Assembly: GCA_044347745.1 (NCBI GenBank)
Contig: JBIKUD010000007.1
Span: 1 to 64,000, forward strand
Length of the DNA stretch: 64,000 bases
Direction of reading: 5' to 3'
Source: JAIBBV01 sp044347745
Lineage (GTDB): Bacteria; Bdellovibrionota_C; UBA2361; JAFLCA01
Under the pieces are notes generated by a model. It did no database searches, was not told the origin of the DNA, and was given only the letters and a program-made list of their open reading frames with translations. Positions within the stretch are counted from its first letter, which is position 1. Every line of letters starts with the position of its first letter. This document shows, piece after piece, positions 9,145-18,201 of this stretch. Both the position numbers and the translations under genes were made by a program.

Positions 9145-9190
9145 ACAAACGCCGCGCCTGGCACAGAATGCTAGCGCGGCGTTTGTATAA
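9145..9190. terminator. Strong hairpin, bidirectional terminator after rpmB
   Basis: A perfect 13-base-pair inverted repeat (arms 9145-9157 and 9174-9186, core AAACGCCGCGC/GCGCGGCGTTT) with a 16-base loop. The stem ends in T-rich sequence in both directions. It separates rpmB from the deoxyhypusine-synthase-like gene, whose start is only about 20 bases downstream. Confidence 0.75.
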
Positions 9191-9205
9191 TTTGGACCAC
9201 ACACC

Positions 9206-10321
9206 ATGCACAAAAAAACTCTAAACAAACTCTCTCCTCGTCTTCGGGCCATGATTACCCATGATAATAAGAGAGCTCGTGGTGAATCAGCGAAGTCTGG
9301 CAAACTTCCGAAGTATCAGGCAGGGCGCAAAGATGCCGTTAGTGCTTTCGCAGAAAGGACACTTAACCATTGTAATGGTGGCTCAACTCTGGACGCCGCT
9401 CTGTGGCTTAAAAAGCACCTCAAAAATGGTGGGAAGCTCGTGGTCACATTGGCCGGAGCTTTAAGTTCTTTTCAGGTGGGCATTATGCTGGCTGAGCTCA
9501 TCCGGCAAAACAAAGTCCATCTAGTGTCTGCCACAGGTGCCAACCATGAAGAGTCGTACTACCGTTATGTGGCTCACTCGCACTATGCCTACATTCCACG
9601 CTACACCGAACTAACTCCCGAGCAAGAAGCGGAACTAAGAGACGCGGGACTTCGCCGAATCACAGACACTTTTTTACCTGAAGATGAAAGTGTGCGCATC
9701 ATGGAGCCCCATCTTCTAAAAATGTGGAAAGAGGCAGAGCGCAAAGGACAGAGCTTTTTCCCTCATGAATATTTTAGACGACTTTTTACCGAGCGTTTAA
9801 TTAAACCAGACGCCGAGGCTAATCCAAATGATTGTTGGGCTCTGGCAGCCGCTGAGAAAAATATCCCCATCGTGGTGCCTGGATTTGAAGATTCAACTAT
9901 GGGAAATATCTTCGCCAGTTACACCTATGCGGGAACCCATAAACCTAAGGGCATTCCAACTATCGAGAGCAGCGTAATGAAATCTGGTCTCGATTATTTT
10001 CACTTGATGTATGAATGGTATTTACGTGAATCGAAAAAATCACCAATTGCCTTTTTGCAGCTCGGGGGAGGAATTGCCGCCGACTTCCCCATTTGCGTCG
10101 TGCCGTCCATTAAGCACGACCTGCATATTAAAAAAGTAAGAGATTGGGCCGGATTTATTGAGATTGGTTCTTCACCAATGTCGTATGGTTCTTATTCGGG
10201 CGCAGGGGGCAAAGAAAAAATCACCTGGGATAAGCTCTCAACCAAGAGCTATTATCAAATTATCCAGAGCGACGTAACTGTTGCTTTCCCTTGGATTGCG
10301 GCTGTACTTCTAGATCTTTAA
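9206..10321 (+). CDS. Deoxyhypusine synthase-like protein
   Basis: Member of the deoxyhypusine synthase family, 371 residues. In archaea and eukaryotes this enzyme moves the aminobutyl group of spermidine onto eIF5A in an NAD-dependent reaction; bacteria lack eIF5A, and several bacterial homologues have been shown to act as homospermidine synthases. Visible family features are the Rossmann-type LVVTLAGALSSFQVG (about residues 77-91), GANHEES (about 110-116), PGFEDSTMGN, the FLQLGGGIAADF loop and a C-terminal SGAGGKEKITWDK with a Lys (about 343) at the position of the catalytic Lys. The start sits just after the rpmB terminator, so it needs its own promoter or read-through. The exact substrate cannot be settled here. 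Confidence 0.85.
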   Translation: MHKKTLNKLSPRLRAMITHDNKRARGESAKSGKLPKYQAGRKDAVSAFAERTLNHCNGGSTLDAALWLKKHLKNGGKLVVTLAGALSSFQVGIMLAELIRQNKVHLVSATGANHEESYYRYVAHSHYAYIPRYTELTPEQEAELRDAGLRRITDTFLPEDESVRIMEPHLLKMWKEAERKGQSFFPHEYFRRLFTERLIKPDAEANPNDCWALAAAEKNIPIVVPGFEDSTMGNIFASYTYAGTHKPKGIPTIESSVMKSGLDYFHLMYEWYLRESKKSPIAFLQLGGGIAADFPICVVPSIKHDLHIKKVRDWAGFIEIGSSPMSYGSYSGAGGKEKITWDKLSTKSYYQIIQSDVTVAFPWIAAVLLDL

Positions 10322-10357
10322 TGTTCGCCCGGAAACCCGAGAACAAAAAGGCGAACA
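10322..10357. terminator. Hairpin between convergent genes
   Basis: An 8-base-pair perfect inverted repeat (TGTTCGCC at 10322-10329, GGCGAACA at 10350-10357) fills the 43-base gap between two convergent genes. No good T-run follows on either strand, so it is a weak terminator candidate. Confidence 0.35.
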
Positions 10358-10364
10358 AACTCCG

Positions 10365-11531
10365 TCAAACTTGCGACTTTGGTGTGACTACTCCGTACGC
10401 CAAATCATGCAACTCTTTTAACTGAAGCTGCACGTCGTCTGGCAGTCTTGTGCCGCCACTTCCTGTGTACCCAATCATCGTAATGTCGCGGAATAACGCA
10501 AAAGCTTTTTGAGCATCCTTGGTCTTTGGGTAATCGCGAATGCATTGTTCGAGAAACAGCTCGGGCAACTCATTCACAAAGAAAAAAGGAAGTTCATTAT
10601 AGACGAGGCCAAGGAGGTACAGCACCCGAGGACGGTCGGCCTCAACTTGTTCCTTCGGCCCCTCAAGTAATCGGTGCAGTATTGCACTGGCTCGCAGTAA
10701 CTCGACGGTCCCCTTTTTTCCGAGAAGCGGGTCGTTCATGCTGAGTGCCTGACGAATTAAATTTTCAGCTTTTGCAAAAAGTGGCACTTTGGTTTCGCCT
10801 TCATTTTGCCAGCGCCTTAACGACTCGAGCCAACCAACAATCTCTTCCTCTTCATAACGCGAGAACTTCACTTTAGGTCTGAGATGATTAAGCTGTTTTA
10901 TCGCAGCCTGTGGGTCGGGATGTACTCGGGTATATACGATAAGCCATTTCCGTAGCGCATCCATTTTGAGATGCCCAAGATCTCCATCGAAGACAGCAGC
11001 TATAAATGCATCTTTGGCACGGGCGAACTGTCTACTTGCAAGCAAAAATTCGCCTCGCTCAAACGGGTTGAGCTCAGAGAGCTTGACATCCGAGTCCGCA
11101 AAATCGAGTGCTACCTCATAGCGCGTGTGACAGGAAACGCAATAATTAGCCGAGGTTTTTAAGCGCCAAAGTGCGTACCCCTTTTTCCCCTCACCAAACC
11201 TTAAGCGGGAATCATCTAACATTTCATTCAAAACTTTAAGAGTAGAAACGAAGCCAGGTTCATGCAGGCGCGGACCTTCGGCCATTTCAGCTCTGTGTAT
11301 TCCAAAACGCAGCCCATCAATAAGTGTACTGATTTCATGCTCGTTCTCAGCAGCAATAAATTTGTCTCGATTATAGAGGTATTTTTGTAGCCCTTTAAAC
11401 GAACGATACACCGTGGCCATCTCGTCTTTTATTTGTGGTTTGGCAGCACCACTTGCTTCCTCAGCACACACCTGCGCTACTCCAAGAAAGACTTGAGCAC
11501 TGAGAAGAACTAGAATGGCAAATCGCTTCAT
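10365..11531 (-). CDS. Periplasmic protein with one c-type heme motif
   Basis: A 388-residue exported protein with a signal peptide (hydrophobic core FAILVLLSAQVFLGVA, cleavage near VCA). It carries one CVSCH heme-attachment motif at about residues 131-135, so it is probably a mono-heme c-type cytochrome or a derived protein. The region after the motif is helical and repeat-like (FARAKDAFIAAV, PQAAIKQLNHL), suggesting TPR-type repeats. The ATG at 11531 has AAGGAA at suitable spacing; an ATG seven codons upstream has no ribosome site. I do not recognise a named family. A role in electron transfer or as a cytochrome partner is inference. It is divergent from the phosphofructokinase gene. Confidence 0.75.
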   Translation of the reverse strand: MKRFAILVLLSAQVFLGVAQVCAEEASGAAKPQIKDEMATVYRSFKGLQKYLYNRDKFIAAENEHEISTLIDGLRFGIHRAEMAEGPRLHEPGFVSTLKVLNEMLDDSRLRFGEGKKGYALWRLKTSANYCVSCHTRYEVALDFADSDVKLSELNPFERGEFLLASRQFARAKDAFIAAVFDGDLGHLKMDALRKWLIVYTRVHPDPQAAIKQLNHLRPKVKFSRYEEEEIVGWLESLRRWQNEGETKVPLFAKAENLIRQALSMNDPLLGKKGTVELLRASAILHRLLEGPKEQVEADRPRVLYLLGLVYNELPFFFVNELPELFLEQCIRDYPKTKDAQKAFALFRDITMIGYTGSGGTRLPDDVQLQLKELHDLAYGVVTPKSQV

Positions 11532-11694
11532 AACCAATTTCCTTATTGGCATTTTCGATAAAGATCCTACACCCAGGAGTCCCTAAGCGAAAGCTCAATT
11601 TCTCTGCCTCATGCCCCCAGAGGCACGCTTGATTCGCTTGTGTTCTGTGAGTATTCTGAGGCTATCTTGAGGATCTGCTCTATTACGGACATCT

Positions 11695-12825
11695 ATGGAA
11701 TCGAACGTTGGCATAGTCGTAAGCGGCGGTCCGGCCCCGGGCATCAATACTGCTATTCATGCTGTTGTAATTGAAGCCCGAAACGCGGGGCTACGAACTT
11801 TTGGCCTACAGCAGGGCTTTGCAGCTATTACCCTGCCAGAGTCAGACGCCGTGTCCGAGCTGACAATTGATTCAGTTTCGCGAATTTTCAATCGTGGCGG
11901 CTCGATCTTGGGCACCTCGCGCTTTAATCCCCTAAAGTCAGAAAAATTAGAGGCAGATTTTTATGCACTCCTCAAAAAACATTCAATAAACCAGCTTGTT
12001 GTAATTGGTGGTGAGGGTAGCGCCTGGATTTCTCATCAACTGACCAAAAAGAATAAACATGTACGGGTCGTCCACATTCCAAAAACAATCGACAACGATC
12101 TTATTCTACCGCAGCAGTATCCAAGTTTTGGCTTTGAAACCGCTCGATTTGCAGGTACCCGCATTTTGGACACTCTTCTTGTTGATGCAAAAACCTGCGG
12201 TCGTTGGTATGTCGTAACAACCATGGGGCGCAAAGCGGGGTTTTTGGCGCTCGGGCTAGGCGTTGCGTCTAGTGCCACACTCACCCTTATTCCCGAAGAA
12301 TTTCAGGGGGCTCAAGTTACCCTTGATGCCTTGGCTGAGATTATTTTCTCGAGCGCAGAGCGTCGATATCGCTCTGGGAAACCCTATGGTCTCGCTCTAT
12401 TGGCCGAAGGAATATTAGATCGAATTGATCCGGAGAGCTGTCCAGAGCTGGCGGCCTGCCCGCGCGATGAATTGGGCAGATTGCGCTACGCTGACTTGGA
12501 GCTGAGTTCCCTTTTGGTTCCAAGACTGAGAGCGAAGGCTGCGAAACAAGGCATGGCGCTGTCTTTTACCGGCAAAGACATTGGCCATGAGCTACGCTGC
12601 CACGAGCCGGTTCCCTTTGATATTGAATACACAAAGTATTTAGGTTACGGCGCCGTAAAATGTTTAGTAAATGGCATAACGGGTGTAATGGTAACGCGCG
12701 GATTTAGCGAAATTGGGATGGTGCCATTGGCGGACTTGGTCACCGCTGATGGAAGTATTAAAGCAAGAACAGTGGATGTGCAGTCTGAGGTATATAAAGT
12801 GGCCCGAAGTTTTATGTTGCGCTAG
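11695..12825 (+). CDS. Phosphofructokinase, group III (mixed ATP/PPi type)
   Basis: Phosphorylates fructose 6-phosphate in glycolysis; 376 residues. The N-terminus has the nucleotide loop VVSGGPAPGINTA. GGEGS (about 105-109) and PKTIDND (about 129-135, catalytic Asp in TIDND) define the phosphoryl donor region. Gly in the GGEGS position is the ATP-type residue, while Lys before TIDND is seen in PPi-dependent enzymes; this combination is normal for group III PFKs such as actinobacterial PfkA. TTMGRKAGFLA and IPEE follow as in other PFKs. Donor preference, and whether the reaction is reversible, cannot be decided by eye. It has its own upstream region of about 160 bases shared with the divergent heme-motif gene. 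Confidence 0.9.
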   Translation: MESNVGIVVSGGPAPGINTAIHAVVIEARNAGLRTFGLQQGFAAITLPESDAVSELTIDSVSRIFNRGGSILGTSRFNPLKSEKLEADFYALLKKHSINQLVVIGGEGSAWISHQLTKKNKHVRVVHIPKTIDNDLILPQQYPSFGFETARFAGTRILDTLLVDAKTCGRWYVVTTMGRKAGFLALGLGVASSATLTLIPEEFQGAQVTLDALAEIIFSSAERRYRSGKPYGLALLAEGILDRIDPESCPELAACPRDELGRLRYADLELSSLLVPRLRAKAAKQGMALSFTGKDIGHELRCHEPVPFDIEYTKYLGYGAVKCLVNGITGVMVTRGFSEIGMVPLADLVTADGSIKARTVDVQSEVYKVARSFMLR

Positions 12826-12898
12826 TTCGGTTAAAAATACTGCTCTAATGACAGCGAACGCGCCAAGCTGAGTATACATGAGCATACAGTAGCTGCGT

Positions 12899-14728
12899 TT
12901 AACGGCTTCGCAAGCCTTCCCATCTGCGAAATACTGATAAGAAAGTTTCTGTGCCCGTTACTTCAAGAACTCCAAGCTCCTGACTTACTACCAAAAAAGT
13001 TTGAGGCGTTAATTGTGTGGGGTCGAAACTCTGAAAATAAAAAGGGTCGCGAGCAATAATTCGGCCACTCTTTACGAAGGTATCACGCTCAACTTGGCCT
13101 TCTCGAACTATTTCTCTCAACTGTGTTTTCTGTAGGAACTCGCGGCGCGCATAGGGCAACTGCGCCGCGGCGCCAGCCAAACATGCATTCATTTGCTCGC
13201 GCATACTATCGACCGTTTCTGATTTGAGAGTCGAAGGAGCCATAACAAAGAGACTTCCGCCATTGGCCCGCACAATAAATGCGTCAGGTGATTCTTTACG
13301 AATAATCTCGGTCAACTCCTTCATCAATGCGTCTAATTTACGGTAGCTACCATGATTATTGACCGCACCAGCACCAGGAAGATCGAACCGCACAATAGCG
13401 AATTGACGTTGCTCTTGGGGCCCAAGGTCAATCAGCGTTCTTAGCTCTAAGTGTTTAATGAGATCAAGCCGGCACGAACGCTCGAGAGAGGGATCTGCCG
13501 TGAGTAACTGCAGGCCTTCATTTATTTCAGGAAGAAGGCCCTCTCCGCCGTCACGAGTAAGCCTGGCCCGAATTTCTGCAAAACGAAGCATGGACTGGTT
13601 CACAAATCGAATTTCAGCCCACTCCTCGGCACGCTTGTGCACATCATCAGACACAGCGACAGGAAGCAGGTCCTCCCCAATTTCTCCGCGCTGGATTTGG
13701 TGGGTGACCTTATCCGCCATACCAAGTGCCAAATGCAGTTTAATTGCCGACGCAATCCCGGAGTCTTCTGCTGCGACACGACTATCAGCAATTGAATCAA
13801 GATCGACAATTGCTATGCGCGGCACCAAAAGCTCTTGTCCTGGACCATGAGCTGCACGAGCTTGAGCCAAACGAACTTCCACTTTCGCGATAAGCAACTC
13901 ACGCTCTTCTAAAGAGATCCGCTCTAACTTTTGGTCAGAAGGCCTTGAGTCTTCTACTCTTTGATTGAGGTGCATATAGAGATGTTTTGGCAAAGAATCG
14001 AAAACTCCAGCACCAAAAACGGTTCGATACTCATCGAGCAGCCAGCCAAGATACAGTGATTGCCCCCGCACCGAACCAGTTGCGAGTTCGCGCACCTGCT
14101 CACTGTCGGCTCCAAAATGCTTCTGGTAGGCTGGCACCAAACTGCGGGCTCCTTGACGAATTGCTGCATATACCTCTGCTTCATCGAGTCGCAATTGGCC
14201 CAGGGAATCGCTCGAACTGAGCATCACAGAATTTTTAAACACCTCACCACGAAGCTCCCGAATTCCTTCTTTGAATCGAAAAAATGCGCGGCTCAAATCC
14301 TCACTTGTGTGAGGGGCACTTATGCTAAACAGAAAGCCGATTTCATCTCCGCCAATTCGAATCATTTTATATTGTGGGTCTAGTGCACTAAAATTTGAAT
14401 CGGCAACGGATTTAATTCCAGATAGGATCTGATCCACCTCGCTGCGTAAACCCACATCATTAAGCACGCTCATGTGCCCAAAATCTATAAACGCGAAGTA
14501 GTGGGCACCTGCTCTCTGATATAGCGCTTCGGTAGTACCCTGGTGCAAAATTGCGTACTTAGTAAGCGCTTGCGAGCGTGGTTCAATAACAGCATGGAGT
14601 GGAGGCGCAGATGCGATTATAGACTCCCGGTGTGTTCTTAACTCAGCATACGGCGCTTGCGTCGCTGGTAAGCGCTCAATGGAAGAGTCGGTTCGCACAA
14701 TGTCAGGAGACGGTGCCTTGGGTTCCAT
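12899..14728 (-). CDS. Protein with two degenerate GGDEF-type modules
   Basis: A 609-residue soluble protein. Residues about 76-180 look like a GGDEF (diguanylate cyclase) domain: FAFIDFGHMSVLND matches the usual FxDIDxFKxIND strand and IRIGGDEIGFLF (GGDEI at about 126-130) matches the active-site loop, with Ile for Phe. A second, weaker module lies at about residues 430-520: FAIVRFDLPGAGAVNN followed by IVRANGGSLFVM, in which GGDEF has become GGSLF. The second site is very likely inactive; the first keeps the metal-ligand Asp and Glu. No PAS, REC, EAL or membrane segment is evident. It could bind c-di-GMP or nucleotides as a regulator. It converges with the phosphofructokinase gene. Confidence 0.6.
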   Translation of the reverse strand: MEPKAPSPDIVRTDSSIERLPATQAPYAELRTHRESIIASAPPLHAVIEPRSQALTKYAILHQGTTEALYQRAGAHYFAFIDFGHMSVLNDVGLRSEVDQILSGIKSVADSNFSALDPQYKMIRIGGDEIGFLFSISAPHTSEDLSRAFFRFKEGIRELRGEVFKNSVMLSSSDSLGQLRLDEAEVYAAIRQGARSLVPAYQKHFGADSEQVRELATGSVRGQSLYLGWLLDEYRTVFGAGVFDSLPKHLYMHLNQRVEDSRPSDQKLERISLEERELLIAKVEVRLAQARAAHGPGQELLVPRIAIVDLDSIADSRVAAEDSGIASAIKLHLALGMADKVTHQIQRGEIGEDLLPVAVSDDVHKRAEEWAEIRFVNQSMLRFAEIRARLTRDGGEGLLPEINEGLQLLTADPSLERSCRLDLIKHLELRTLIDLGPQEQRQFAIVRFDLPGAGAVNNHGSYRKLDALMKELTEIIRKESPDAFIVRANGGSLFVMAPSTLKSETVDSMREQMNACLAGAAAQLPYARREFLQKTQLREIVREGQVERDTFVKSGRIIARDPFYFQSFDPTQLTPQTFLVVSQELGVLEVTGTETFLSVFRRWEGLRSR

Positions 14729-14825
14729 ACGTTAGTCAAAGTCCACGAGAAGAAAAAAACACAACGGCCGACTTTATTATGGCAAATATCGGCATGTTAC
14801 GCGCATTTCGGCATAACGCCTTAAA

Positions 14826-16346
14826 TTAACTGGCTTTTTTAGCGCTCATGTTTTGACTTAGGCGCGCGACGGTGACGCGCTCAAATTGTTTCACTGCGGT
14901 GGGAGCAAACCCGGCACGGGTCAGGCGGTTTATAAGCTCATTGCAGACTTCAATGCGCTGCCCCTGCTCCTGCCAATTTAAATTATTAAGACATAACACT
15001 TCAACATTCTGGACTTGCTGAAACATTGGATAAATATGAGTCGTCCAGTAATCACCAACCTCTTCCGGCCTGGTAACAACATGAAGAGGCAACACGACAA
15101 TGTCACGATTTGCCAGGGGATAAAAACTAAGAGGACTTGAGAACTGCCCCATTTTTGTCTCATCAAGAAGCCACTCTTCTCTCGCGGATTCAACCACGCC
15201 TGAATAGAAGAGTGTGAGCGTCGGCGCTGGGGTGTTTTCTGCGTTCATCCAGGCAACTCCAGCTCTCCAATCTTCATGAAATCTATCCTTTGTAGCCTCG
15301 GCACCAAGCAGCAGGAGCAAGAGACAGACCAGAAACATCTGCCGCAGTTTGTCATTCTGCACGAAGTCAAAATAGAATGAGAGCAACAGTGAATAGCCTA
15401 ACGCAGACCACATAAAATAACGTGGTACAAAAATTGAAGCGCCCAAAAGATGTGAAGCTGCGAAGAAAGCAAGCACGGGGCCAAAGGACGCAAAAAAGAG
15501 CCAAATTAACAGGCCTCGATCCCAATTTTTGTTTCGCCGAAAAATGCGCTCCTCAGAGCGCACAAAACCCAGTCCCAATGAAAAGGCAAGGCCCACCAGC
15601 AAAATGCTGGTCCACGGAACTGCGTGCAAAAAAATTCCGGGGATTTCAGGCAACAAAGAAATTGCCATTTCATTTTTTTTCCCCAGCATGAGACTGAGCT
15701 GCGGTAAAAGCGGCACAAGCCCGAGAGCAATATAAATTGCTGTTGGCACAAATTGTGGTCTCGGAATAAGACAACTGCTTCTACGGACGAACAGCAATAA
15801 TAGATGGAGAGCAAAAATTCCAAAAAACAGAAAGTGCCCGTAGGCGCAAAGGAGGAGAGCGCCGACATAAAAGTATCCATAACGCTTATGGCCAAAATCC
15901 ATCCATTTAAGCAAGCACCATGTGCTTAAGACGGAAGCGAATAAGGCTAACGAATAGGGGCGGGCAAAAAGCGCCGTATCCAATACCTCATCAACGCTTA
16001 TTAGAATTAAACCGGCAACTCCTGCAACTGCGGGCCCCAAAAGGCGCTCGCTGATTTGTGAAAAAAGCAGAACGGCAAACATTACAAAAATGAGAGATGG
16101 AAGCCGAAATACCCATTCGCTGTGCGGCACGAAAGGCTTCATGAGCCAAAGCACATAATAATAGAGCGGCGAAAATCCCTGGGTTTCGAGAGAACGTTTT
16201 GCAACTTCAGATGCCGTGCCGCTAATTACCCAATACGTTTGCAACTCATCGAGCCAGAAACTCTGTCGACACGAAAGAATCCAAACAAGCAAAAGAGCGA
16301 CTGGTGCCAAAAAGCGCTTTGCACGTAACAAGGAGGCTTCTTGCAT
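14826..16346 (-). CDS. Polytopic membrane glycosyltransferase, GT-C type
   Basis: A 506-residue inner-membrane protein with about nine to eleven hydrophobic helices, then a soluble C-terminal domain of about 130 residues. After the first helix it has SFWLDELQTYW, the acidic Asp-Glu pair expected in the first periplasmic loop of GT-C transferases, and later FARPYSLALF, which resembles the mannosyltransferase-like ARPY motif. It is the second gene of a unit with 16361-16912 (14-base gap), and GGCAGG lies six bases before its ATG. Donor is probably a polyprenyl-phosphate sugar; acceptor unknown. Confidence 0.75.
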   Translation of the reverse strand: MQEASLLRAKRFLAPVALLLVWILSCRQSFWLDELQTYWVISGTASEVAKRSLETQGFSPLYYYVLWLMKPFVPHSEWVFRLPSLIFVMFAVLLFSQISERLLGPAVAGVAGLILISVDEVLDTALFARPYSLALFASVLSTWCLLKWMDFGHKRYGYFYVGALLLCAYGHFLFFGIFALHLLLLFVRRSSCLIPRPQFVPTAIYIALGLVPLLPQLSLMLGKKNEMAISLLPEIPGIFLHAVPWTSILLVGLAFSLGLGFVRSEERIFRRNKNWDRGLLIWLFFASFGPVLAFFAASHLLGASIFVPRYFMWSALGYSLLLSFYFDFVQNDKLRQMFLVCLLLLLLGAEATKDRFHEDWRAGVAWMNAENTPAPTLTLFYSGVVESAREEWLLDETKMGQFSSPLSFYPLANRDIVVLPLHVVTRPEEVGDYWTTHIYPMFQQVQNVEVLCLNNLNWQEQGQRIEVCNELINRLTRAGFAPTAVKQFERVTVARLSQNMSAKKAS

Positions 16347-16360
16347 GTGATGCCTGCCGG

Positions 16361-16912
16361 TTATCCGATGTTATTCCATTTACTCCAGAGCGCGCAGGCG
16401 TATGCCCCACACATCTGCACAATCAGCACGGCAAGCATGGGAAAAGTGCTTAAGGGAACAAGTCTAAGAAAGCTGCCATCCAAATAGGCGTAGGTTAACC
16501 AAAATGAGAGCACTGGCAAGAACAAAGCCCCAGACGATAGCTGATAACGGCCAGCGATATATCCAATTATACAGAAGGTGAGAAATCCTACGATGCAGTG
16601 GAATGGAAATGGCTTGTTGAGCATGAGTCGCGCGTTAATGCGGGCGACGGCTATCCCACTTGCTGGGGGAAGGCTGCGAGCTAAGGGGCCAGCCGCATTG
16701 TGCAGGCCTTCGAGAAAAATCGATCTTGCCGCATCTGAGCGAGAGACGTACTGGGAGGATGTGGCTGTTTCAGGGTTATACAAGGCGGTGATAGCAGCCG
16801 TGTAGGACATGATCAGAGCCAAGACGCTCAAGAATAGCAAGAAAAAGTAACGACTGGCAGCATCAACGGGGCTTAGTCCCCGGGTGCGGCGCTGCAGGGA
16901 AGAATCAGGCAT
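16361..16912 (-). CDS. Hypothetical membrane protein upstream of a glycosyltransferase
   Basis: A 183-residue protein with about four hydrophobic segments (near residues 21-42, 103-120, 126-146 and 152-175). No domain recognised. It sits immediately upstream of the GT-C gene on the same strand, with a 14-base gap, so the two are probably co-transcribed and may act together in glycan transfer or lipid-carrier handling. That link is inferred from position only. Confidence 0.6.
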   Translation of the reverse strand: MPDSSLQRRTRGLSPVDAASRYFFLLFLSVLALIMSYTAAITALYNPETATSSQYVSRSDAARSIFLEGLHNAAGPLARSLPPASGIAVARINARLMLNKPFPFHCIVGFLTFCIIGYIAGRYQLSSGALFLPVLSFWLTYAYLDGSFLRLVPLSTFPMLAVLIVQMCGAYACALWSKWNNIG

Positions 16913-17000
16913 ATAATCACCAGGTACGATGTATGGGGCTTTGAGACTGGCATCTTAGCGGCTTCGATGCTCCAGAAGCAACATCCTTCCCTCTCTCCTC

Positions 17001-17017
17001 CTGGAGCCGGGCTCCAG
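17001..17017. repeat. REP-like hairpin, left of RAYT gene
   Basis: Perfect palindrome of 17 bases: CTGGAGCC, one G, GGCTCCAG. It is the exact reverse complement of the element at 18219-18235. The two bracket the transposase gene as inverted REP elements. Confidence 0.75.
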
Positions 17018-17163
17018 GGTAGGTGTGGCAAAAAAAAGGAGCCCTCCGCCCCCTCTCGCCCCATCTGCCTCTCCCCAGCTCCCCCACCTTCCCTCTTCAC
17101 CCCAAACTCCGGGCACGGCAAATCCACTCGACCGGGAAGTCGACCTCGCTCCTCTCTCCAACT

Positions 17164-18138
17164 CTACCACCCAATCGGCTCCACCAACCGTATTCCACTC
17201 GGCGGAAACAGCCCCATCGGATACCGGCAGGCCATATCCCCCTGCCGCCACCTCTCCAGCACCTCTCTCCCCTCGGCTATCAGCTCCCTAAAAAATCTAA
17301 TCCTCTCCTTCCTAAACTCTCTATGCACGGAATGAATAAGCATTTTCTTCCCACTACGCTCAGGCACGTACTCCCTTCCCACTTTCGTCTCCACCAGCGC
17401 CTTCCTCCCCATGGCTGCCTGCCCCTGCCTCTGCGCCCGGTGCCCCTCTTCTCTCCTGCCCACCTCTCCCTCTATCTCCCGATTCACCTCTCTTTGTGCC
17501 TCAGTATCCTCTATCCCAAATCTCTTCATCCACGCGTTGCAGTCCACTCTAAAGTGGTTCTTTTTCTTCTTATGTATTAGCTTTCTCCTCAGGCTCTCGT
17601 ACTCGCGCTCGCTTAGGGTGCGCTTCGGCAACGCCTCTATATCGTCCCTCGGTATGTACCTGGTCTCATACCTTCTTTCCCCTACTACTCCTGCTTTAAA
17701 CTGACCCCAGGAGCTAAGTCCTGGGTATCTCTCCACACTCTCCGCAAGCCCGTCTCGGCTGGGATTCTCGTACAAGTACGCTATCTTCTCCTGCACCGTC
17801 TCCACATCCTCTAGCACCGGGCTATCGTACCCCTCGCACCACACCGTGCGCTTCTTTCTTCCTAGAAGACGGTTAATCGCATGCGCGGACTCCGTCTTAA
17901 AACGCTCCATAAAGTCAGCCATGTCCTGCGGGTCTATCACTCGCGCCAGCATGTGAAAGTGCGTGCCTGAGAAAAGGTAATGGCATAGCTCTATCGGGTG
18001 GAGTTCTTGCGCCTGCGCTAGGCACTTTTTCAGTATCTCGTTCACCAGCGCGTTCGGCGGGAACATTATCCCCTCCTCCACGCTCGCGCAGATCACGTGC
18101 ACGCTTCCGGGATAGAATATCTTTGGTGGGCTCGGCAT
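17164..18138 (-). CDS. REP-associated tyrosine transposase (RAYT, Y1_Tnp-like)
   Basis: A 324-residue protein with the IS200/Y1 transposase fold in its N-terminal half. The HUH pair is GTHFHML at about residues 58-64, and IAYLYENPSRDGL (about 118-130) corresponds to the RAYT segment with the catalytic Tyr and NP motif. The first strand reads GSVHVICASVE in place of the usual YHVTFRT-like start. The C-terminal 140 residues are very basic and acidic and helical, an extension some RAYTs carry. RAYTs cut and move REP hairpins rather than whole insertion sequences, and matching hairpins flank this gene. Neighbouring non-coding DNA is strongly pyrimidine-rich and GC-rich compared with the rest, which suggests transfer. 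Confidence 0.85.
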   Translation of the reverse strand: MPSPPKIFYPGSVHVICASVEEGIMFPPNALVNEILKKCLAQAQELHPIELCHYLFSGTHFHMLARVIDPQDMADFMERFKTESAHAINRLLGRKKRTVWCEGYDSPVLEDVETVQEKIAYLYENPSRDGLAESVERYPGLSSWGQFKAGVVGERRYETRYIPRDDIEALPKRTLSEREYESLRRKLIHKKKKNHFRVDCNAWMKRFGIEDTEAQREVNREIEGEVGRREEGHRAQRQGQAAMGRKALVETKVGREYVPERSGKKMLIHSVHREFRKERIRFFRELIAEGREVLERWRQGDMACRYPMGLFPPSGIRLVEPIGW

Positions 18139-18201
18139 GGCGAATAGTAGTCTCCTTCTACTATCTATTCGCTCCTACTTGCCTAAAGTTGCGTCTCAGA
18201 C

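Noticed and set aside
17023..17580. Overlapping plus-strand open frames rich in Pro, Leu and Ser
   Set aside because: The region is CT-rich and the frames are shadows of the RAYT gene and its 3' flank on the minus strand; the translations are low-complexity.
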